A program made the translations under genes and the position numbers. DNA of 64,000 nucleotides. Origin: Zerene cesonia (taxonomy: Eukaryota; Arthropoda; Insecta; Lepidoptera; Pieridae). The DNA is taken from contig NC_052121.1 in the NCBI RefSeq assembly GCF_012273895.1, positions 186,001 through 250,000 of the forward strand, in the 5' to 3' direction. Positions 33,402 to 47,030 of this stretch are shown here, in pieces. The number at the start of each line of letters is the position of its first letter. Positions within the stretch are counted from its first letter, which is position 1. The notes beneath the pieces are model-generated. The model was not told the DNA's origin. It was given only the letters and a program-made list of their open reading frames with translations, and ran no database searches.

Positions 33402-33860
33402 GTGCGGGCCTCTCGCCGCCAGCGCGAGCCCTCCACGTCGCTCCTCGAGGAAGACACCCTGATTGTATCTATAGATTAGTTCGATGTAAGCGCATACGTG
33501 TATAATCTCCGACAGCTAAGTGACATGAGCCCTGTCATTGTAGCTGTCGAATGTTTTTTATCAAATCTCAATGTTATTTAAATGTCAAATTGATGTGATG
33601 CGTGGGCGTGTATGGGGAGTCAGTTCCTTGGAGTCGCGTCGAGTGAACATTGGGTGTGAAGGATACGTGTAAAGTTATGTTGGACGGACATGTTTCGACC
33701 TGGGGTTGTAACGATGAATTTATTAAGTTTAGGTAGTTTTCTCGCAAGGCGAATAAGTTTAACATTTGTATACCAGTTAGTGTAAAAATGTACATATCGT
33801 GTAAATATTCATAAATTGTCATATTGTCAGAATTGGATTAAATTACATATTGAATATTGG
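33402..33860 (+). other. AstC-R: likely receptor 3'-UTR
   Basis: This region follows the receptor stop directly, begins GC-rich and turns AT-rich, as 3'-UTRs often do. ATTAAA at 33837..33842 is followed 23 nt later by a GT-rich then T-rich run (33865..33879), the arrangement expected of a cleavage and polyadenylation site. A later AATAAA at 34110..34115 is an alternative. The true end is not provable from sequence. Confidence 0.5.
33837..33842 (+). other. candidate poly(A) signal ATTAAA
   Basis: This is the common ATTAAA variant, 436 nt after the stop codon. A downstream GTGT plus long T run supplies the usual second element of a poly(A) site. Confidence 0.45.
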
Positions 33861-36463
33861 GAGATGTGTTTTTTTTTTTCTTCCCTATATATTTATCAGA
33901 CCATCCGAGAATATTTATGTCTAGAATGACCCGGTGAAGCGGACATGTCTATACTACACTTGCTTCCTGATCGATTTTCTTTTAAGGGAAGGGTCGACTA
34001 CACTGTCCTACTGAACTAAAATATATTTTCCGACAATATTAATATATTGTATCAGATGAAACAAACACAATGTTTTTGGCAAAATATACAATAAGCATTT
34101 TGAGAGTGCAATAAACACTGAACTGATTTATTAACATGATTTACTTCTTAATAGATACAGATAGAATATTGGAAATAATTTAATGCTATAACTGCTGATT
34201 CCGGATTAATCTCCGAAAGGGCTGCGGGATTTTAGTAGAATTTTTGCTAGAAGATAGCTCATTTATTTTAAGGTTTTGAAGTTTGATCTGAAATTTTTCT
34301 AATAACAGTATTAATGACTTAATAAAATAGTCATTTTCATTCTTAAAAAAAGGTTTTCTCAGGGAATATTTATTATTATTCTAAGATGCACTAACGAAAA
34401 TACGCGTTTGATTACAACCAAATATCTCAATCATCATGGTTCATAAATTTTATTCAGTCAATATAGAGAGCTAAAATAAGATAAAATAAATAAATTTCCT
34501 TTCTCTTGTAAAAAATACGAATGTTCCTAGAGCAAAACATTTTATGCACTCAGTTACATCTTGTTATATTAATTAAACTCGAAACATTTAGGCCACTAAA
34601 GACTTCAAATAATGCAACTATGTGTTTAAAAGATGGAATTAAATAATCTTATATGCATTTTATATACATAATAAGCAAATAGAAACATCATCTTCATAGC
34701 ACATAACCTTTTCATATAAGATATAATAATTTTGTGAAAAAGATTACGGAGAAAATAAAATCTAGCAACCAAATTAAATGTCAACGATGCTAGTATTTAC
34801 ACTGCAATAGAAAAGAAGACTACAAAGTGATATGATTATCGCTTTACGAGAAATCGAGTTCACGAACAAACGTTTCAATCTTTTTAACTACCAAGTTTTT
34901 AAAAGGCATCGTTGACATTTTCATATTCAAAGCAAATTCAAGTAGATGACATCTATACGAAGTTTAAACGGTATGCCTAAAGTTTAACTTTTAAAGGATT
35001 CAAATGATTATCTTGTTATGTCGACTCCGAACGTATGGAGATCGTTCTGAACATATTCGAAGCCTGTTTCATTTTTAAGGTCTCTTGTAGGTTGGGAGAA
35101 AATGAAATAAGGCACTGAAGTTGGGAATTTAATAATAGCCGACGTACTTATTACGTGTTCATCGATAATTGAGTTTGTTAATAAGAACTGTTTAAGAAAT
35201 TATCGTTCACTTGGTAATATTGGTAAATTTTGCAAGACATTATCTTATAAGTTGGCAACAAATTTTCTATTTGCCGCAATGTTATTATAATAAGTTACTT
35301 GAAACTTCGATTAATTTTTATGACTTTAAAAGTTTATATATTCGGAATATTTTAAATTTAATTTTTAAAGAGAATTACGTAAATACAACATTTTAAATGT
35401 TATGAACGATACCGTAATCTACAACCTACTTTATATCCAACAAACAAACTACAAGAGTACTCTTGCTTAAGGGGGTTCCTTGCTAACTTGTTAAAGTTTA
35501 ATACAAATTTGAACAAGTAATATCTGGTCTGTTATTGAAACAATCATAGATAACAGTAACATGGAAAGCATAGATTTATATCTATAGTGATTAGCATTCT
35601 TTAGTAGATTATAGTAGTTTAGTATACGTCTGGTGTCTTGTAGTAATTTAAGGAAATAATGAGAAAATAGTTTATGAGCAAGCGGTATCTAAGTCTAATA
35701 GATGAAAACAACGACAGGAGAGAGGTGGAGCGAATTACACACATACCTGCTAAGGTTCTAAAGAGAGAGCTCATGCCTTTAATAGGTATAATACACACCA
35801 AATATTACTTGTTTAAAAAAGTAAATTATCAAAGAAACTCACGTACAAAAGCTAATAAAGCAAATGAGGGGAAGATTAATCGGCCGATGTGTGTCACAAC
35901 GACGCGACGGAGTGGCAGACAAATTGACAAGCCGCCCTATATTTACATCTACACGGCTTCACATGAGATTAATATTTGCATACAAATATGAGCAAGTGGC
36001 TTACGTCAGCTGCGGACAGTCTGAGCGATTGAATCGGGCTGGGTCCATTATGTACTGAGTGGAACGTTCTAGCAATCGTGAAGAAAGCACGGATGTAAAT
36101 TAATGTATTAATGATAGTTATGGACGTTAAAACTATAGGGGGTTGGTGGATGCTGTTGGATAGTCAATATTCGAAATCGAACTACAATGTTAATTTTAGA
36201 AGACTTCGTTTCAAATGCATAGCGTCTTACTCTTACTGGTTCCCTGTATACATTTTAAAGTCAACCTTTTCTATAATATAGTCTGATAAGGGGTACGTGG
36301 GGGTTCGCTCTATTATCGTAACTAAGGATAGTATGATAATAATGTGATAGCTCGTAAATTAATATTTTAACTCGTAAATGAATGTTAAAACTATGTTATT
36401 GCGAGTCAAAAGGGCTTGTATAAGAAATAATTAGAGTTTGACTTTATCTTCTATCTGACTTTA
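33861..36463. other. non-coding, AT-rich
   Basis: CTCCGAAAGGGCTGCGGGAT at 34211 is a fragment of a dispersed repeat related to the one at 17061. A 105-codon open frame at 35674..35991 has no recognisable domain. GCAATCGTGAAGAAAGCACG at 36072 may be a piece of the (GAT)n-tailed family. Confidence 0.4.
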
Positions 36464-36520
36464 AAAAAAGGAGGATGCTCTCAACTCTACTATATTTTTC
36501 GTGTTTGTTAGTTCGTAATC
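36464..36520 (-). repeat. end fragment of the CACCCAG family, inverted
   Basis: AAAAAAAGGAGGATGCTCTC then AACTCTACTATATTTTT is the inverted right end of the family only. Confidence 0.4.
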
Positions 36521-36675
36521 TCAAACTGGGAAGCTTTGAACGCTGGTGCCTATCGTTTGGTTTCATTTAATGATACTCTGTACAGTAATGCTAAAACATT
36601 GAACAAATGAAATCTACTCAATATATTTCTTCTAATCTGCATTTGATTTAGGAAATCAAATAGACATGTAATTTT

Positions 36676-36840
36676 AGGAGGCCGTTGCCCATATCCTTTT
36701 GCTTACCTTTCCTAGTCTTTTATTCCTCTCGTCAGTCCTTTCTTAATCTCTTTTTAATTTAAAGTCGGAAATCCGGGCAAGTCAAAGGGCGGTGGTAGCA
36801 CTTACCGTCAGGAGACCCACCAGCTCCATTGCCGATGATG
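36676..36840 (+). mobile_element. SINE-like element, 3' half, GTCGGCAAT subfamily
   Basis: It keeps AATTTAAAGTCGG, the GGGCGGTGGTAGCACTTACC block and CAGCTCCATTGCCGATGATG. It belongs with the copy at 2493 by its closing-stem sequence (GTCGGAAAT/ATTGCCGAT, 7 of 9 paired). The internal hairpin is deleted. Confidence 0.7.
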
Positions 36841-37253
36841 AAAGTTTAATTCACTCACAAAATAATCATTTCGTAATATTAATTATGCTATATTTTAAAT
36901 CTGACACAATATAAAGACATACTAAAAAGAGACATGAGACACTTCTGGGTTTTTTAACAGCCAATAAAATTATTTGCAACTGTTTTCTCAAGAATGAAAC
37001 CATCAAAGCTGTGGGTAAACATTATTTCATTTCCATGCAATAAACGTCAAGTGCGAATGTTTGCTTACAGAATGAAGTATGTCAGTATGTTGCAATTGCT
37101 TATTGAATTAGGTTTGTGGGTCAATTACGTACCGACCACGACCGCCGGCCACGCCATCTTACGCACGGGCTTGGGGCTAATATGTGTCATTGTATTTTTG
37201 AAATCTAAGGGTTTAGTTGTTAAGTATTTATTTCATTTATTAATGGTGTGAAT

Positions 37254-37457
37254 TGGTAGCATGCTAAGTGTTTCGTACGTTTTTGTGACAGTTCCCAAAC
37301 CCGTTCCTTCTATTCCGTCTATAATCATTCCTTATACCTTATTCTCTAAAAGTGGGCAGCGCATTCGCAGAGGCACTACCTATGCGAATTTTCATGGGTG
37401 GTGATGATCGCTTACTATCTCGTGAACCACCAGCTCAATTGTCCCCTATGACATAAA
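37254..37457 (+). mobile_element. SINE-like element, 5'-truncated
   Basis: It begins near GGTAGCATGCTAAGTGTTTC, keeps GTGGGCAGCGCATTCGCAGA and the hairpin arms ATTCGCAGAGG / CCTATGCGAAT, and ends CCCCTATGACATAAAAAA. Confidence 0.75.
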
Positions 37458-38333
37458 AAATATTAATATAATTAAAGTTGTACCAAAAACTTAATTTCAT
37501 AATTCTTAATATGCTTAAATACTAATAATAATAATAATACAAAAACAGATTTCAATACATGAAAGTGACGAAGTTAATTTAAGTCTCCTTTTTTATTTGA
37601 TATCAGACTTACCGTTTCACAGTTCCGCATCCGATGAAAAAAAGTAAATAAAAACATTCCATTTATATCAATCTTCTGTCTCCTAAACGAATATTCTAGC
37701 TGCAAACCCATTAATTACAAGGAACTAAACAAATCCTCACAAAGGCCATTGTTCAAAAGTCAAGATGAAGATATATTGTGACATTTTCATATTTCGTACA
37801 AAACAAAAGGTTAGTCATTAATTATCACCCAAAATGTCGGACGAATATCGTCCCCGGATCGCCGGGAAACAATACTGTTTTAATTAGTCTATATCATTCT
37901 TCTGTTATTACCATAATAGTTGACTGATCATAGGAAAAAAAATAGTCAAAATACTTGTATCGTATATTTGCCCTCATTTCTTGAATATAGAGAAAAAAAT
38001 ATAATTGTCTGTTATTTTAAACGTAAAATATGGAAATTAATGACAATTATGAATAAATAAGATCTATGGTAAGATATATAGGAAAGTTTGTAGTCGTTTT
38101 AAAAACGCGTAATTGTACTGTACATTAGAATAGATTCTTGCTTCAGCTACAACCGTTGTCATCTCAGTCTCTAAGCCTGATTAGAAGACCAAGTAAGGCA
38201 AAAAAATATCATTGTCCGACTAGGAAAAGATTTCCGTTCACGCTCGAACCTATAAAGAAAATCAATCACTAAAACACAACGAAATGAAAAGAAAGTCCTA
38301 GCAATGTTTAAAGAACACATATTTATTTTATTC

Positions 38334-38525
38334 ACTAGCTTTCCGCCCGTGGTTTCTTCCGCATGGTCAAAGGTAAACATAGATTAAGTCCATAAGTCCC
38401 AGGGATTTAGTTACTATCTCCAGTTTTTATCTATATACAATTTTCATTCAAATTGGTTCAGCGTTTTTAGTGTTAAGAAGAGACAGACAGACAGAGTTAA
38501 TTTCGCAGTTATAATATGTATATTA
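38334..38525 (-). mobile_element. short interspersed element, inverted
   Basis: It opens ACTAGCTTTCCGCCCGTGGT and carries TTGGTTCAGCGTTTTTAGTG and GACAGACAGACAG near the far end, a layout repeated in many lepidopteran elements. The class is not determined. Confidence 0.55.
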
Positions 38526-40359
38526 AGAGGTATGCCATAAACAATATTATGATATTATAAGACCTTTGCCCTGCGCGTAATGCCAATTTATCTTATAGCT
38601 GAATCTTACTCCATTACAGCTTACTATACTCACATAATAATTAAGATGATGGACAGAATGCATACAGGTGCATGCATGAAATAGTGGTATAAGTTTAATG
38701 ACATCATTGTTATTTATAATTGTTCAATTAACATTGAGATTTGATTCATGTACCTTTGTAACAATTAAAAAACTTATTCAGGTCAAAAGATAAGAATATA
38801 ACCAAAAATTTTCTATTTCCATTCCTTAAAAAAAAATAATAAAAATAAACATAGCATCGGATCCAAAACAATTAATCAATCCCAAAGTATTTTGATTTAG
38901 AAATGAACACATCCTATTTCAGTAACATATACTAAAAATATGTATAATTGTAAGTGTTAATAAATTACACTGTGAAAGCCCGACTATCACACGATAACTT
39001 GAACCAATTTACGCGGGTAAAACCGACGTAATAATCATACGAGGACCAAACAGTACGTTAAGCCTTCGTATTGAAGTGGGTCGATTGTCAATTAGAAGCG
39101 CGGGCCACACAGTGTTTACCCGCGCCCGGAATGCTCTTGTATCAAGCGTAATTGATTTTGGATTACCGTGGAATACGAATTTAGAGGCTCCATGGAAAAA
39201 TCGTTTTATCGTGCTCCGACTGTTTGTCGTGAATACAAGTGTTACTGGAGCTCCTCTGCAAATTGGTTCGCCTATGAATTATGCATGCTGTTGATAAATG
39301 TATAATATTTGTACGATGAAATAGTTTTTAAAAAGCAGGCTGGAGTATGGATTTACGACTTAGAAACAGGAGGAGGCTATAGATTATTTTTGGTTTTGTT
39401 ACCTAAGCACTTTCGATTGGCTGAACCGATTCAGATGTTATTTTTTATTTGAAAAATGATGCGTTACATATGGTCAAATTAAACATTTATTTTGAAAATT
39501 TTTTGAAAGCCGTTTACATTTTTTGTTAAAAATATTTATCAGAATATAGCGCATTACAGTACAAGTGTTATCTGAGAGAATTAAATAAAAATGTCTTCAT
39601 GTGTCAAAATTCTGAATTCTGATTGTAAATAAATAAATAAAATTTTGTTCCTTGCTCACCATACACTTATTATTCCGTAGTCATACTGCCATACATTAAC
39701 CGGTCATATAAATTTAAATCGATCAATAAGTACCTGAAGCTATATTTTCACAAAATCAATGTCTAAAACGTTTCTTCACAATAAATACGAAAAACTTTGT
39801 CATGTTTTTGTTCAAGTATCCTATAAATACATAAATGATGAGATCCAAACACGTCCAAAGTTGGCATTCAAAGTTCACAGTCTGGGAACCGGAGTGATCA
39901 AACTGTCTGCAAGACACGTCGTTGGGAAGTTATAATTGGTCCCATCACACCCCCAGGGGATTCCCTAACTCGAAGCTGTCGTAAACTCCTAAAAAATTAA
40001 TAGCGATAAATCTTTTTAAATTTTTGTAAGACGAGTGTCTACAAATTTCGTAATTGACAGTGACATTTGAATTTTCTTTATATTTAATTTTTTTTTGTTA
40101 TGTGAAGTACCCATGTATGATGAGGTTAAACTCCACGATAAGCAGAACGTTTGACCTCGTAACTGTTAAATTATACCATTCCATTAATTTTGTTTTAAAT
40201 AATCAATTAAGTTTAATCGTGAAAAAAATGAATCTTTCTTCCAATTATAATATCAATAAAATGATAATTTTATAACCTACATTTTACAAAATTACAAATA
40301 TGGTGTAGAGACATGTCAATGCAAATAAATAAATTTATTTAATATTTCCATCATTACTA
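38526..40359. other. non-coding; GC-richer patch 39060..39260
   Basis: The patch (GCGCGGGCCACACAGTGTTT, CCCGCGCCCGGAATGC) holds a 72-codon open frame without recognisable domain. The rest is AT-rich. Confidence 0.35.
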
Positions 40360-40503
40360 ATATTCTAAAAAGTGAACTTTTTTATATACATACAAACATA
40401 CAAAATCACTGGACCGATTTCAAAAATTCCTGCACCATTAAAAAATAAAAAGTTACTTCACCTGGTGATAAAGGCTATAAACGTACCGAGGGCAAGGTCG
40501 GGA
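40360..40503 (+). mobile_element. decayed fragment of the 1194-type family
   Basis: TACTAATATTCTAAAAAGTG, CACTGGACCGATTTCAAAAA and AAGGCTATAAACGTACCGAG. The 3' end is lost after GGGCAAGGTCGGGAGG. Confidence 0.45.
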
Positions 40504-40986
40504 GGAACTAAGGTCTAAAATAAAGCACAGAACAATATTGTAAATTCACACCATCCTTTTATTAGCTTAATAATGATATGATGTCACGGGACTTCACTTT
40601 TAGAGTTTAATTATACAATAAAATAGGATTACTAGCACCAATATAATAACGTTTACACGAGTAAATATCGCTTGGAAGCGAAGACCTGCAAAATATTATG
40701 CCGTTTTGAAAGTTTAGGCTTAATAAATTGAGTATAAAGGCGAACAAAAGGCCCATAACACTAAATTTCCATTATCTCTTGGAATCAAAGAGCGTGTTTT
40801 GATTCAGAAATTCATATTCCTATAAGAACAAATGATTATAACTTTAATTACCTTATGGATTCCGTTTTCTTTGTCGAATTTATTGTATGAATAAAATGTT
40901 ATGACATTCATGTTTCGTATTAAATATTTCAAAGTCTATTTTACAGACAGTCCTAGATGTAAAATGAAAATAAAAAGAAAACGGAA

Positions 40987-41027
40987 TCCTACTTATATTA
41001 TTTAAACGAAAGTTTGTTAGTATGGAT
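40987..41027 (+). mobile_element. Helitron-like 5'-end fragment
   Basis: TCCTACTTATATTATTTAAA followed by CGAAAGTTTGTTAGTATGG is a decayed Lep1-type 5' end with no recognisable remainder. Confidence 0.4.
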
Positions 41028-42221
41028 ATTTATAAATTTTTCCACGTAACTGGATTGGCACATGGCATATGAATAAAATGAATAAAATCAAGTTTTATTA
41101 CATTGAATTAAGTTACTCAGCAAACGTCAGGTCTTCGGTAGGAATCACACCTTTAAAAGTTATCTTCAAATACAGAACAGTCCATTGTTCACTAAACTAC
41201 AAAACAATAGATAAGCAGATTGCAAGCTTGTAGTTAAAAAGATTTCACTGAAGTCTGCGCATAGGAGATTGCCCACGATACAATAATATATTGTGGACAA
41301 TGATCGCTCATGATGCGGCAACAACGCGCTCGCAGGGCTTGCTACGGGGATTATTTATTAGGGCTGCTACATTATTATATTGGGATTTATTTGAAATAGT
41401 GAAACAAAGAATAAAGAAAGGTGGGATACAATACCGAGTTATTGGAGAGAGCATACCCTTTATTACCCTATGCAGCAACTTTATATTTATAAAAATTTCA
41501 AATATAATTTATTCCTATAATTGTAATTAGCAGACCTCTTTGATAAATATCGAATAATATTTCATACAATTAATAATTTTGCAACGGCTAATTAGTTTCA
41601 GTATATTTCAATGTTTTCTATTCGTTTGCAGTAAAATTGAAAATATTAATTAATAAAATGTTACATTGCTAAACAACATCGTTTCCTTAATGAAAAGTAT
41701 CATTATTAATAACAATTAAAAATAGTAAATTACATTATACGTTTTGACATCAAAATAAAAGATGGACAATACTATTTTCACGCCTACATAATAATTGTTT
41801 ACTAGAAGTGAAAGGTGACTGAACTATTTGAAAAGATCAAATCAAATAGCTTTAATGATGTCTAAATCATAAATAATCTAGGTTCAACAAATATAAGCTA
41901 TATATAAGATATTACCATGTATTCATCTTCGAATTTACATAAATCGCCCAATTAAAAATTATAACTGTATTGCGTTTAATTTGTAAAAGATGTGTCGATA
42001 ATCAACAATATATGCATAAACAATGTTTCCCCAAAAACATATGAAAAAAAAAGTAAAAGCAATAACCAATTTTAAAATTACTTTGCTTCTATACGCCGCA
42101 CAAATTAAAGGAAAACAAATAAAAATAGATTAATATATTTGCTTTGTATAAAGTTTACCTGGATCGCATTTTTAAATTACAAGTTTTTTATACTGATATT
42201 TTAATGTTGTTTCAATATTTG
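41028..42221. other. non-coding, AT-rich
   Basis: Nothing recognised apart from simple A/T-rich runs. Confidence 0.45.
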
Positions 42222-42456
42222 TTTTATGCCATAGCAGGTAACTGAGATGGTGGTTCGCCTAAAAGTAAGCGATCACCATCGCCCATGAATTAATTCGTGC
42301 GCTGCTCGCTTTTAAAGGGAAAGGGTTAAGGAAATTACTGATGACTGGAGAAGGGCAAGGCAAAAGAAACGGCCTCCGGCTCTCCAACACAGCGTACGAA
42401 ACACAGTAGCATTCTACTATTTCGCGCCGGTTGTCTATAAGGATGCGGTTCTTCTT
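42222..42456 (-). mobile_element. SINE-like element, inverted, partial
   Basis: ATGCCATAGCAGGTAACTGA opens the inverted 3' end; CAGCGTACGAAACACAGTAG and TTTCGCGCCGG mark the upstream part. The head is lost or unrecognisable beyond about 42456. Confidence 0.7.
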
Positions 42457-43171
42457 ACGACTCCTACATCCAAAAATCATCAGACTGATTGCTGGTATCG
42501 TACGTAAACATTTAAATTCTAATGTGAGTAAAATACATGGTATAACATACAATTGTTCAAATTTAATAGAAGTCTTGTTTAGCTTTAACAATAAAATATC
42601 TTATAGAAGTATACAACAAATAAAATATTGCAAAAAAAAATTGGCAGCCCTACGTCATAAGGATAGTCGTACACCTGAGTCAGCCGTGCCCCGCGCCGAC
42701 CAGACGACTGAGATTAATAGTATCCACGAGCTTTGAGGCTCTTGACCTTACAGGTGTTTGTATTTCGTTACATGCGAAGCTTTATGTTGTCACAGTTTAC
42801 GTGGTAATTCAGAAAAATGTATCCATTGTGGTAGTTAATAAGATTTAAATTCCTGAAATAGATTCATTCTTCTTTATTCAACATTTATGGTGATAAATGA
42901 AAGAGAAAATTCATTTGAACAAACGACCTACACAACATTATATCCAGCTAGACTTGATCTCTGATCCGTTATTTTCCGAACAGTATTTTGTATTTCTCAA
43001 CCCCTCCATCTTAAAATTTGTTTATCTTTTTTCGTGTAAAAACTTGACTCTATAATTGTAAATTTCAACGTACATTCTATAAATATTAAAGTGAACTGAA
43101 AGTTAGACGTAGCAATCAAATTACTCCCAAAGAGCAAAGCTCGTAGTATCGGAACTAGGCACTTGCCTACC

Positions 43172-43193
43172 TTCCTTACCACTTGGTAAGGAA
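43172..43193. repeat. perfect 10-bp palindrome with 2-nt spacer
   Basis: TTCCTTACCA, CT, TGGTAAGGAA. It is isolated in AT-rich sequence. Confidence 0.8.
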
Positions 43194-45155
43194 TACACGT
43201 TTATTCATATCACATTAAATAAATATGACACATCGAATCTACAATAATGCTTCAGAGCAATCAACAATTTCGCCAACGGTCCAGCTAAATCTACATTTCC
43301 ATATTTTATTTATCCCAAATTGTATTAATAAGCTAGATGTTTGGTAAAAGACAGCAAAGGTATTAACTTCAAAGTAAATTAATTAAGCAAGCTTTGTATA
43401 CGCTATATTTGTGCTGGCTTTCATCATCAGTTAATATTATCACTGATGAATGTAGGCCTCTTAGAGGATTTGAATATTAAATCTTGAAACTTTATTATTT
43501 ATTTCTGTAAAACGTACACTCAAAGCTAATTTGCAGAAACTTTAAAATCAGATCTTGTAAGGACGGACATTGTCCACTAAAAATCTTTATCAACATTAGA
43601 AAATCTCAATTATAACGATTTTGAAAGTTGATAACATGTGTGTATAAAATAGAATTTTTGAACGTAGTTACATAGTTACAGATTTTATTTGGTACAAATA
43701 TACAAATGCCTAAACCCCTTAATACAATTATACTAATTTTATGAATTTTTGTACTGCTTGATGGAGCGACATTATTCATTGAATAGTTTATAAAAGTAAT
43801 CCAACTCATATTTTTCTCTAAAAGTAAATTCACAGTTCTCTATTAAAGCCCAGGTTGAAACAAAATAAATATAATTTCAGTGGGCTCATCCATTAGAGGG
43901 CGAACGTGAGGGGACAGCCATACGACTTTTCTAATCTTTCTATATATACATACTAGTTTGTACCGACTTAGTTCAGCATTGTCACGTTTCTTACTAGATT
44001 TTTCCTTACAAGCTGAAAGCTATATTGCATAGTTATTTGGCTGTTATAAGAACTACGAAGCTAAAATTTAATAAAATCTAACCGAATGCGTGAGAGAAAT
44101 GGATGTCAGATAGACTGCCGCCGTAACGTGTGACGTAACAAATATTTATCACTTAGCTGGTAGTCCAATATTTGAGGTCAATTTTATACGCTTTTGTTAA
44201 TTAATCTATGGTTTTAGCTTAAATAAATGCAGTGTTTTGCGTTGGGTCTAAGAGTTAAAGAGTACATATAAAAGGCGTTACGTTGTTGTTATTCTTCTAA
44301 AAACGTTATGAAGCCGCAGTTCTTCATTAAAAACTCTTGTACAAAGTATACAGAAGTCACCTTCGCGTCTATTTCCATGCTAGACGCATAAATACGTTGT
44401 ATGTATTTTATTAAGGCGGCAACCGGTCGGTGTGCATTGGCAGTAAAGTGGCGCGAACTAATGCCCCCACACCGGTATGCTAAGTAGCATAATCTATGCA
44501 GACGACACGATACAAACAACTGTAATGTGTCGTTGTCGTGTCGTAGACAATGTGGACTTCTTATTGCCCCATTTTTATCGGACAAACGGTGGATTTCAGT
44601 ATTTTTTTCTATTTTTGCGACCTTGACGACTTTCGTGTGACTTCTTGTTATGTTAAAAGCTGCAACATTCTTCACAATATACAAAGCTCTACTAATATGA
44701 AACTTGAAGATATAAAAATATAAAACAAGGGAAAGTACCGACACAAATCACGTTCCAATAGGTTTCCGATTATACCTGTTCTAAAATATGTTATTAATTT
44801 TGTGTATTTATGTATACGCAATAGAATGTAACAATAACCAATACTCATTACATGCAATTATCGCTAAAAGATCTACGTGCTGTGTGTGAGTTAAAGTCTG
44901 TTATTGAATGAACGTTTTAGAACTAGCCTTACTTTGAAGAGCGGGGTACTTAAGAACTTCGTAGGTAGACAGCAATCGCTAAGCCAAGTCAAAGGCCTTT
45001 GAACGGAACTGGCTAGCCCCTAACTATAAAGAAACAAGCGTGACCCAATTCTTGCAAAAGCTGTTCCCACAGCTCCACTCCAAAATCAGTCTTCAACGTT
45101 AAATCTCTTTAAGTCTATTGAAGTTTCAGAGTCTAGATATAAACATACTCACATC

Positions 45156-45195
45156 AGACTCAGTTTATAAACGCTAGACTCAGTTTATAAACGCT
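45156..45195 (+). repeat. perfect 20-bp tandem duplication
   Basis: AGACTCAGTTTATAAACGCT occurs twice with no spacer and no mismatch, so it is probably recent or maintained. Confidence 0.9.
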
Positions 45196-46057
45196 ACAGG
45201 CTAAAGTTATCCCGGATCCGTCTAACTTAGGACTATATCCAATATTAGCTCTTTAAGATGGAAAGTTTTGCAGCGTCTTTAAGACGTATAATGGTTCTTT
45301 CATATGGTGTTATTAACATAGAAGATTCATAATAAAGCATAAACTTCTACAGTAATTAATTTGCACTAAGATTTATCAAACTATCGGTCTTTAGTGAATG
45401 CCCACCATAGAAATGAACAGCCGCCCAGAATCGAACACAGGACCACTTGGTTCAACGATCACGCGTTATCTACAAAAGAGGGGGTAAAAACAATTATTAC
45501 ACGTAATGTTTTTCGCCATCTGAGTGTAGACAAACCATGTATTAAAACATTATGTGAAGGCACAGACAATAAAACGCTTAAATAGTAGTAGTTTAGGTTT
45601 GAATATAACCAGTATTACTATAAGCTAGGAAAAGATTTTCCTTTTAACAAAACGCTTTGAAATTAAAGAAATTTAGGTTTATGTAAGTTTAGTACTGAGC
45701 TTGTATTGATGTCTCGCAAGTTCAACTTAAGTGCGGTTTCAAGTAAGTTACGAGCTAAGAACTAAGTTATCTAGAACCTAGTACAGTCAGTAACATATTG
45801 AAATTGAAATCAATAACTTAACGTTGACAAATTAGGGTTTGGCGAATTGTAGAGGTAAATATATCTGTTTATCTTGCTACGACTTTCAATAAAACATTAT
45901 TTTTTAATAAATTTAAATACTTAAACAACCAATATTCCTCATTAAGGAGTGTTAAAAAGAAAAACAATTTTATCATGTACTCCTATATAACTTTTCAATA
46001 TACGTATTTTATGCGTACAACTAGCGATCCCGCTTCACCATTCTACATATATAGAAT

Positions 46058-46236
46058 ACTAGCTACGCCCCGCGGTTTCACCCGCGTAAGTCCGTATCCC
46101 GTAGGAATATCGGGATAAAAAGTTGCCTATGTGCTATTCCAGTTGTCCAGCTATATAGGTTCAGTTGTATTTGCGTGAAAGAGCAACAAACACACACACA
46201 TCCTTACAAACTTTCGCATTTATAATATTAGTAGGA
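46058..46236 (-). mobile_element. Helitron-like element (Lep1-type), inverted, internally deleted
   Basis: It reads ACTAGCTACGCCCCGCGGTT to TTATAATATTAGTAGGATTA on the plus strand with an intact hairpin. About 20-25 bases around the usual ACCAAATTTCATTGCAATCG segment are missing. Confidence 0.8.
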
Positions 46237-46780
46237 TTATTGAAATGTCATATAGCATATATCACTCATTGAAGATGCAGTTTTCCAATGGTGAATGAAT
46301 TTTTGAAATCTGTGCATTAGAACTGTTCGAAAACATTACAAACGTACATACAAAAGCACAAATGATTCTTCTTTATTATATTATGTTGTTTATATTTTTC
46401 ATTGTTGATACACAATATATGTGAGTTTTTTTACCAATAGCGATCGATAATTATTTTTTTCATTTTTTTCATTTTCATACGTTTAATTCAAACTCAATCC
46501 AGATGAACTCAATAAAAGCCATCGACTGCAGGAAGATTTAATAAACTAAGTAGAGTTGATTGCGCCAATTAATTTTCTTTGGAAATAGACGAGTTTGAAC
46601 GTAAACCAAAGTTTAACTTTGGCTCTTGCCAACTTTATATTTACTTGTTTAAGTCGCTTTAGTGCCATTGATTTAATAATTACTTAAGGAAAACTTGAAT
46701 GGAATCTTACTTAATTAACGGGGTGATTTATTTATTTATTTTGTTACAGTGTAGGCGATGGTATATTAAATAATGAAATA

Positions 46781-46864
46781 TTTTTTCAAATCGGACCAGT
46801 ATTTCCTGATATTAGTGCGTTCAAATAAACAATCAAACACACTCTTCAGCTTTATAGTATAGAT
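46781..46864 (-). mobile_element. fragment of the 1194-type Helitron-like family, inverted
   Basis: CACTCTTCAGCTTTATAGTA is the reverse complement of the start of the copy at 1194, and TCAAATCGGACCAGTA is its inverted GGTCCG core. Confidence 0.55.
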
Positions 46865-47030
46865 TATCTGTAGTAATAGTATTTTAATGTGTAATCTAAG
46901 GTCCTTTAACTGTATTATATGTTGACTAAAATAAATTGATATCATTTATGATTTTTTACACAGTTCCTTTTGTCTTGTAAAGGGAGTGCAGATGATTTTT
47001 ATGGCTTTGACTAGATTGAATTATAATAGG

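Larger units (their letters stand above)
42457..46057. other. non-coding; contains a 151-codon open frame (44289..44744, minus)
   Basis: The open frame is the longest here outside the receptor. It has no recognisable domain, and its upstream limit is a GTG, not ATG. GC content rises around 44400..44600. TGTAGGCCTCTTAGAGGA at 43452 is a scrap of the family inserted at 50433. Elsewhere it is AT-rich. Confidence 0.35.

Noticed and set aside
33080..33457. 125-codon open frame antisense to the receptor C-terminal region
   Set aside because: It is a shadow of the GC-rich receptor coding frame; other antisense frames over 32067..33167 are of the same kind.
35674..35991. 105-codon open frame
   Set aside because: No recognisable domain, no good exon boundaries and AT-rich low-complexity codons; compatible with chance.
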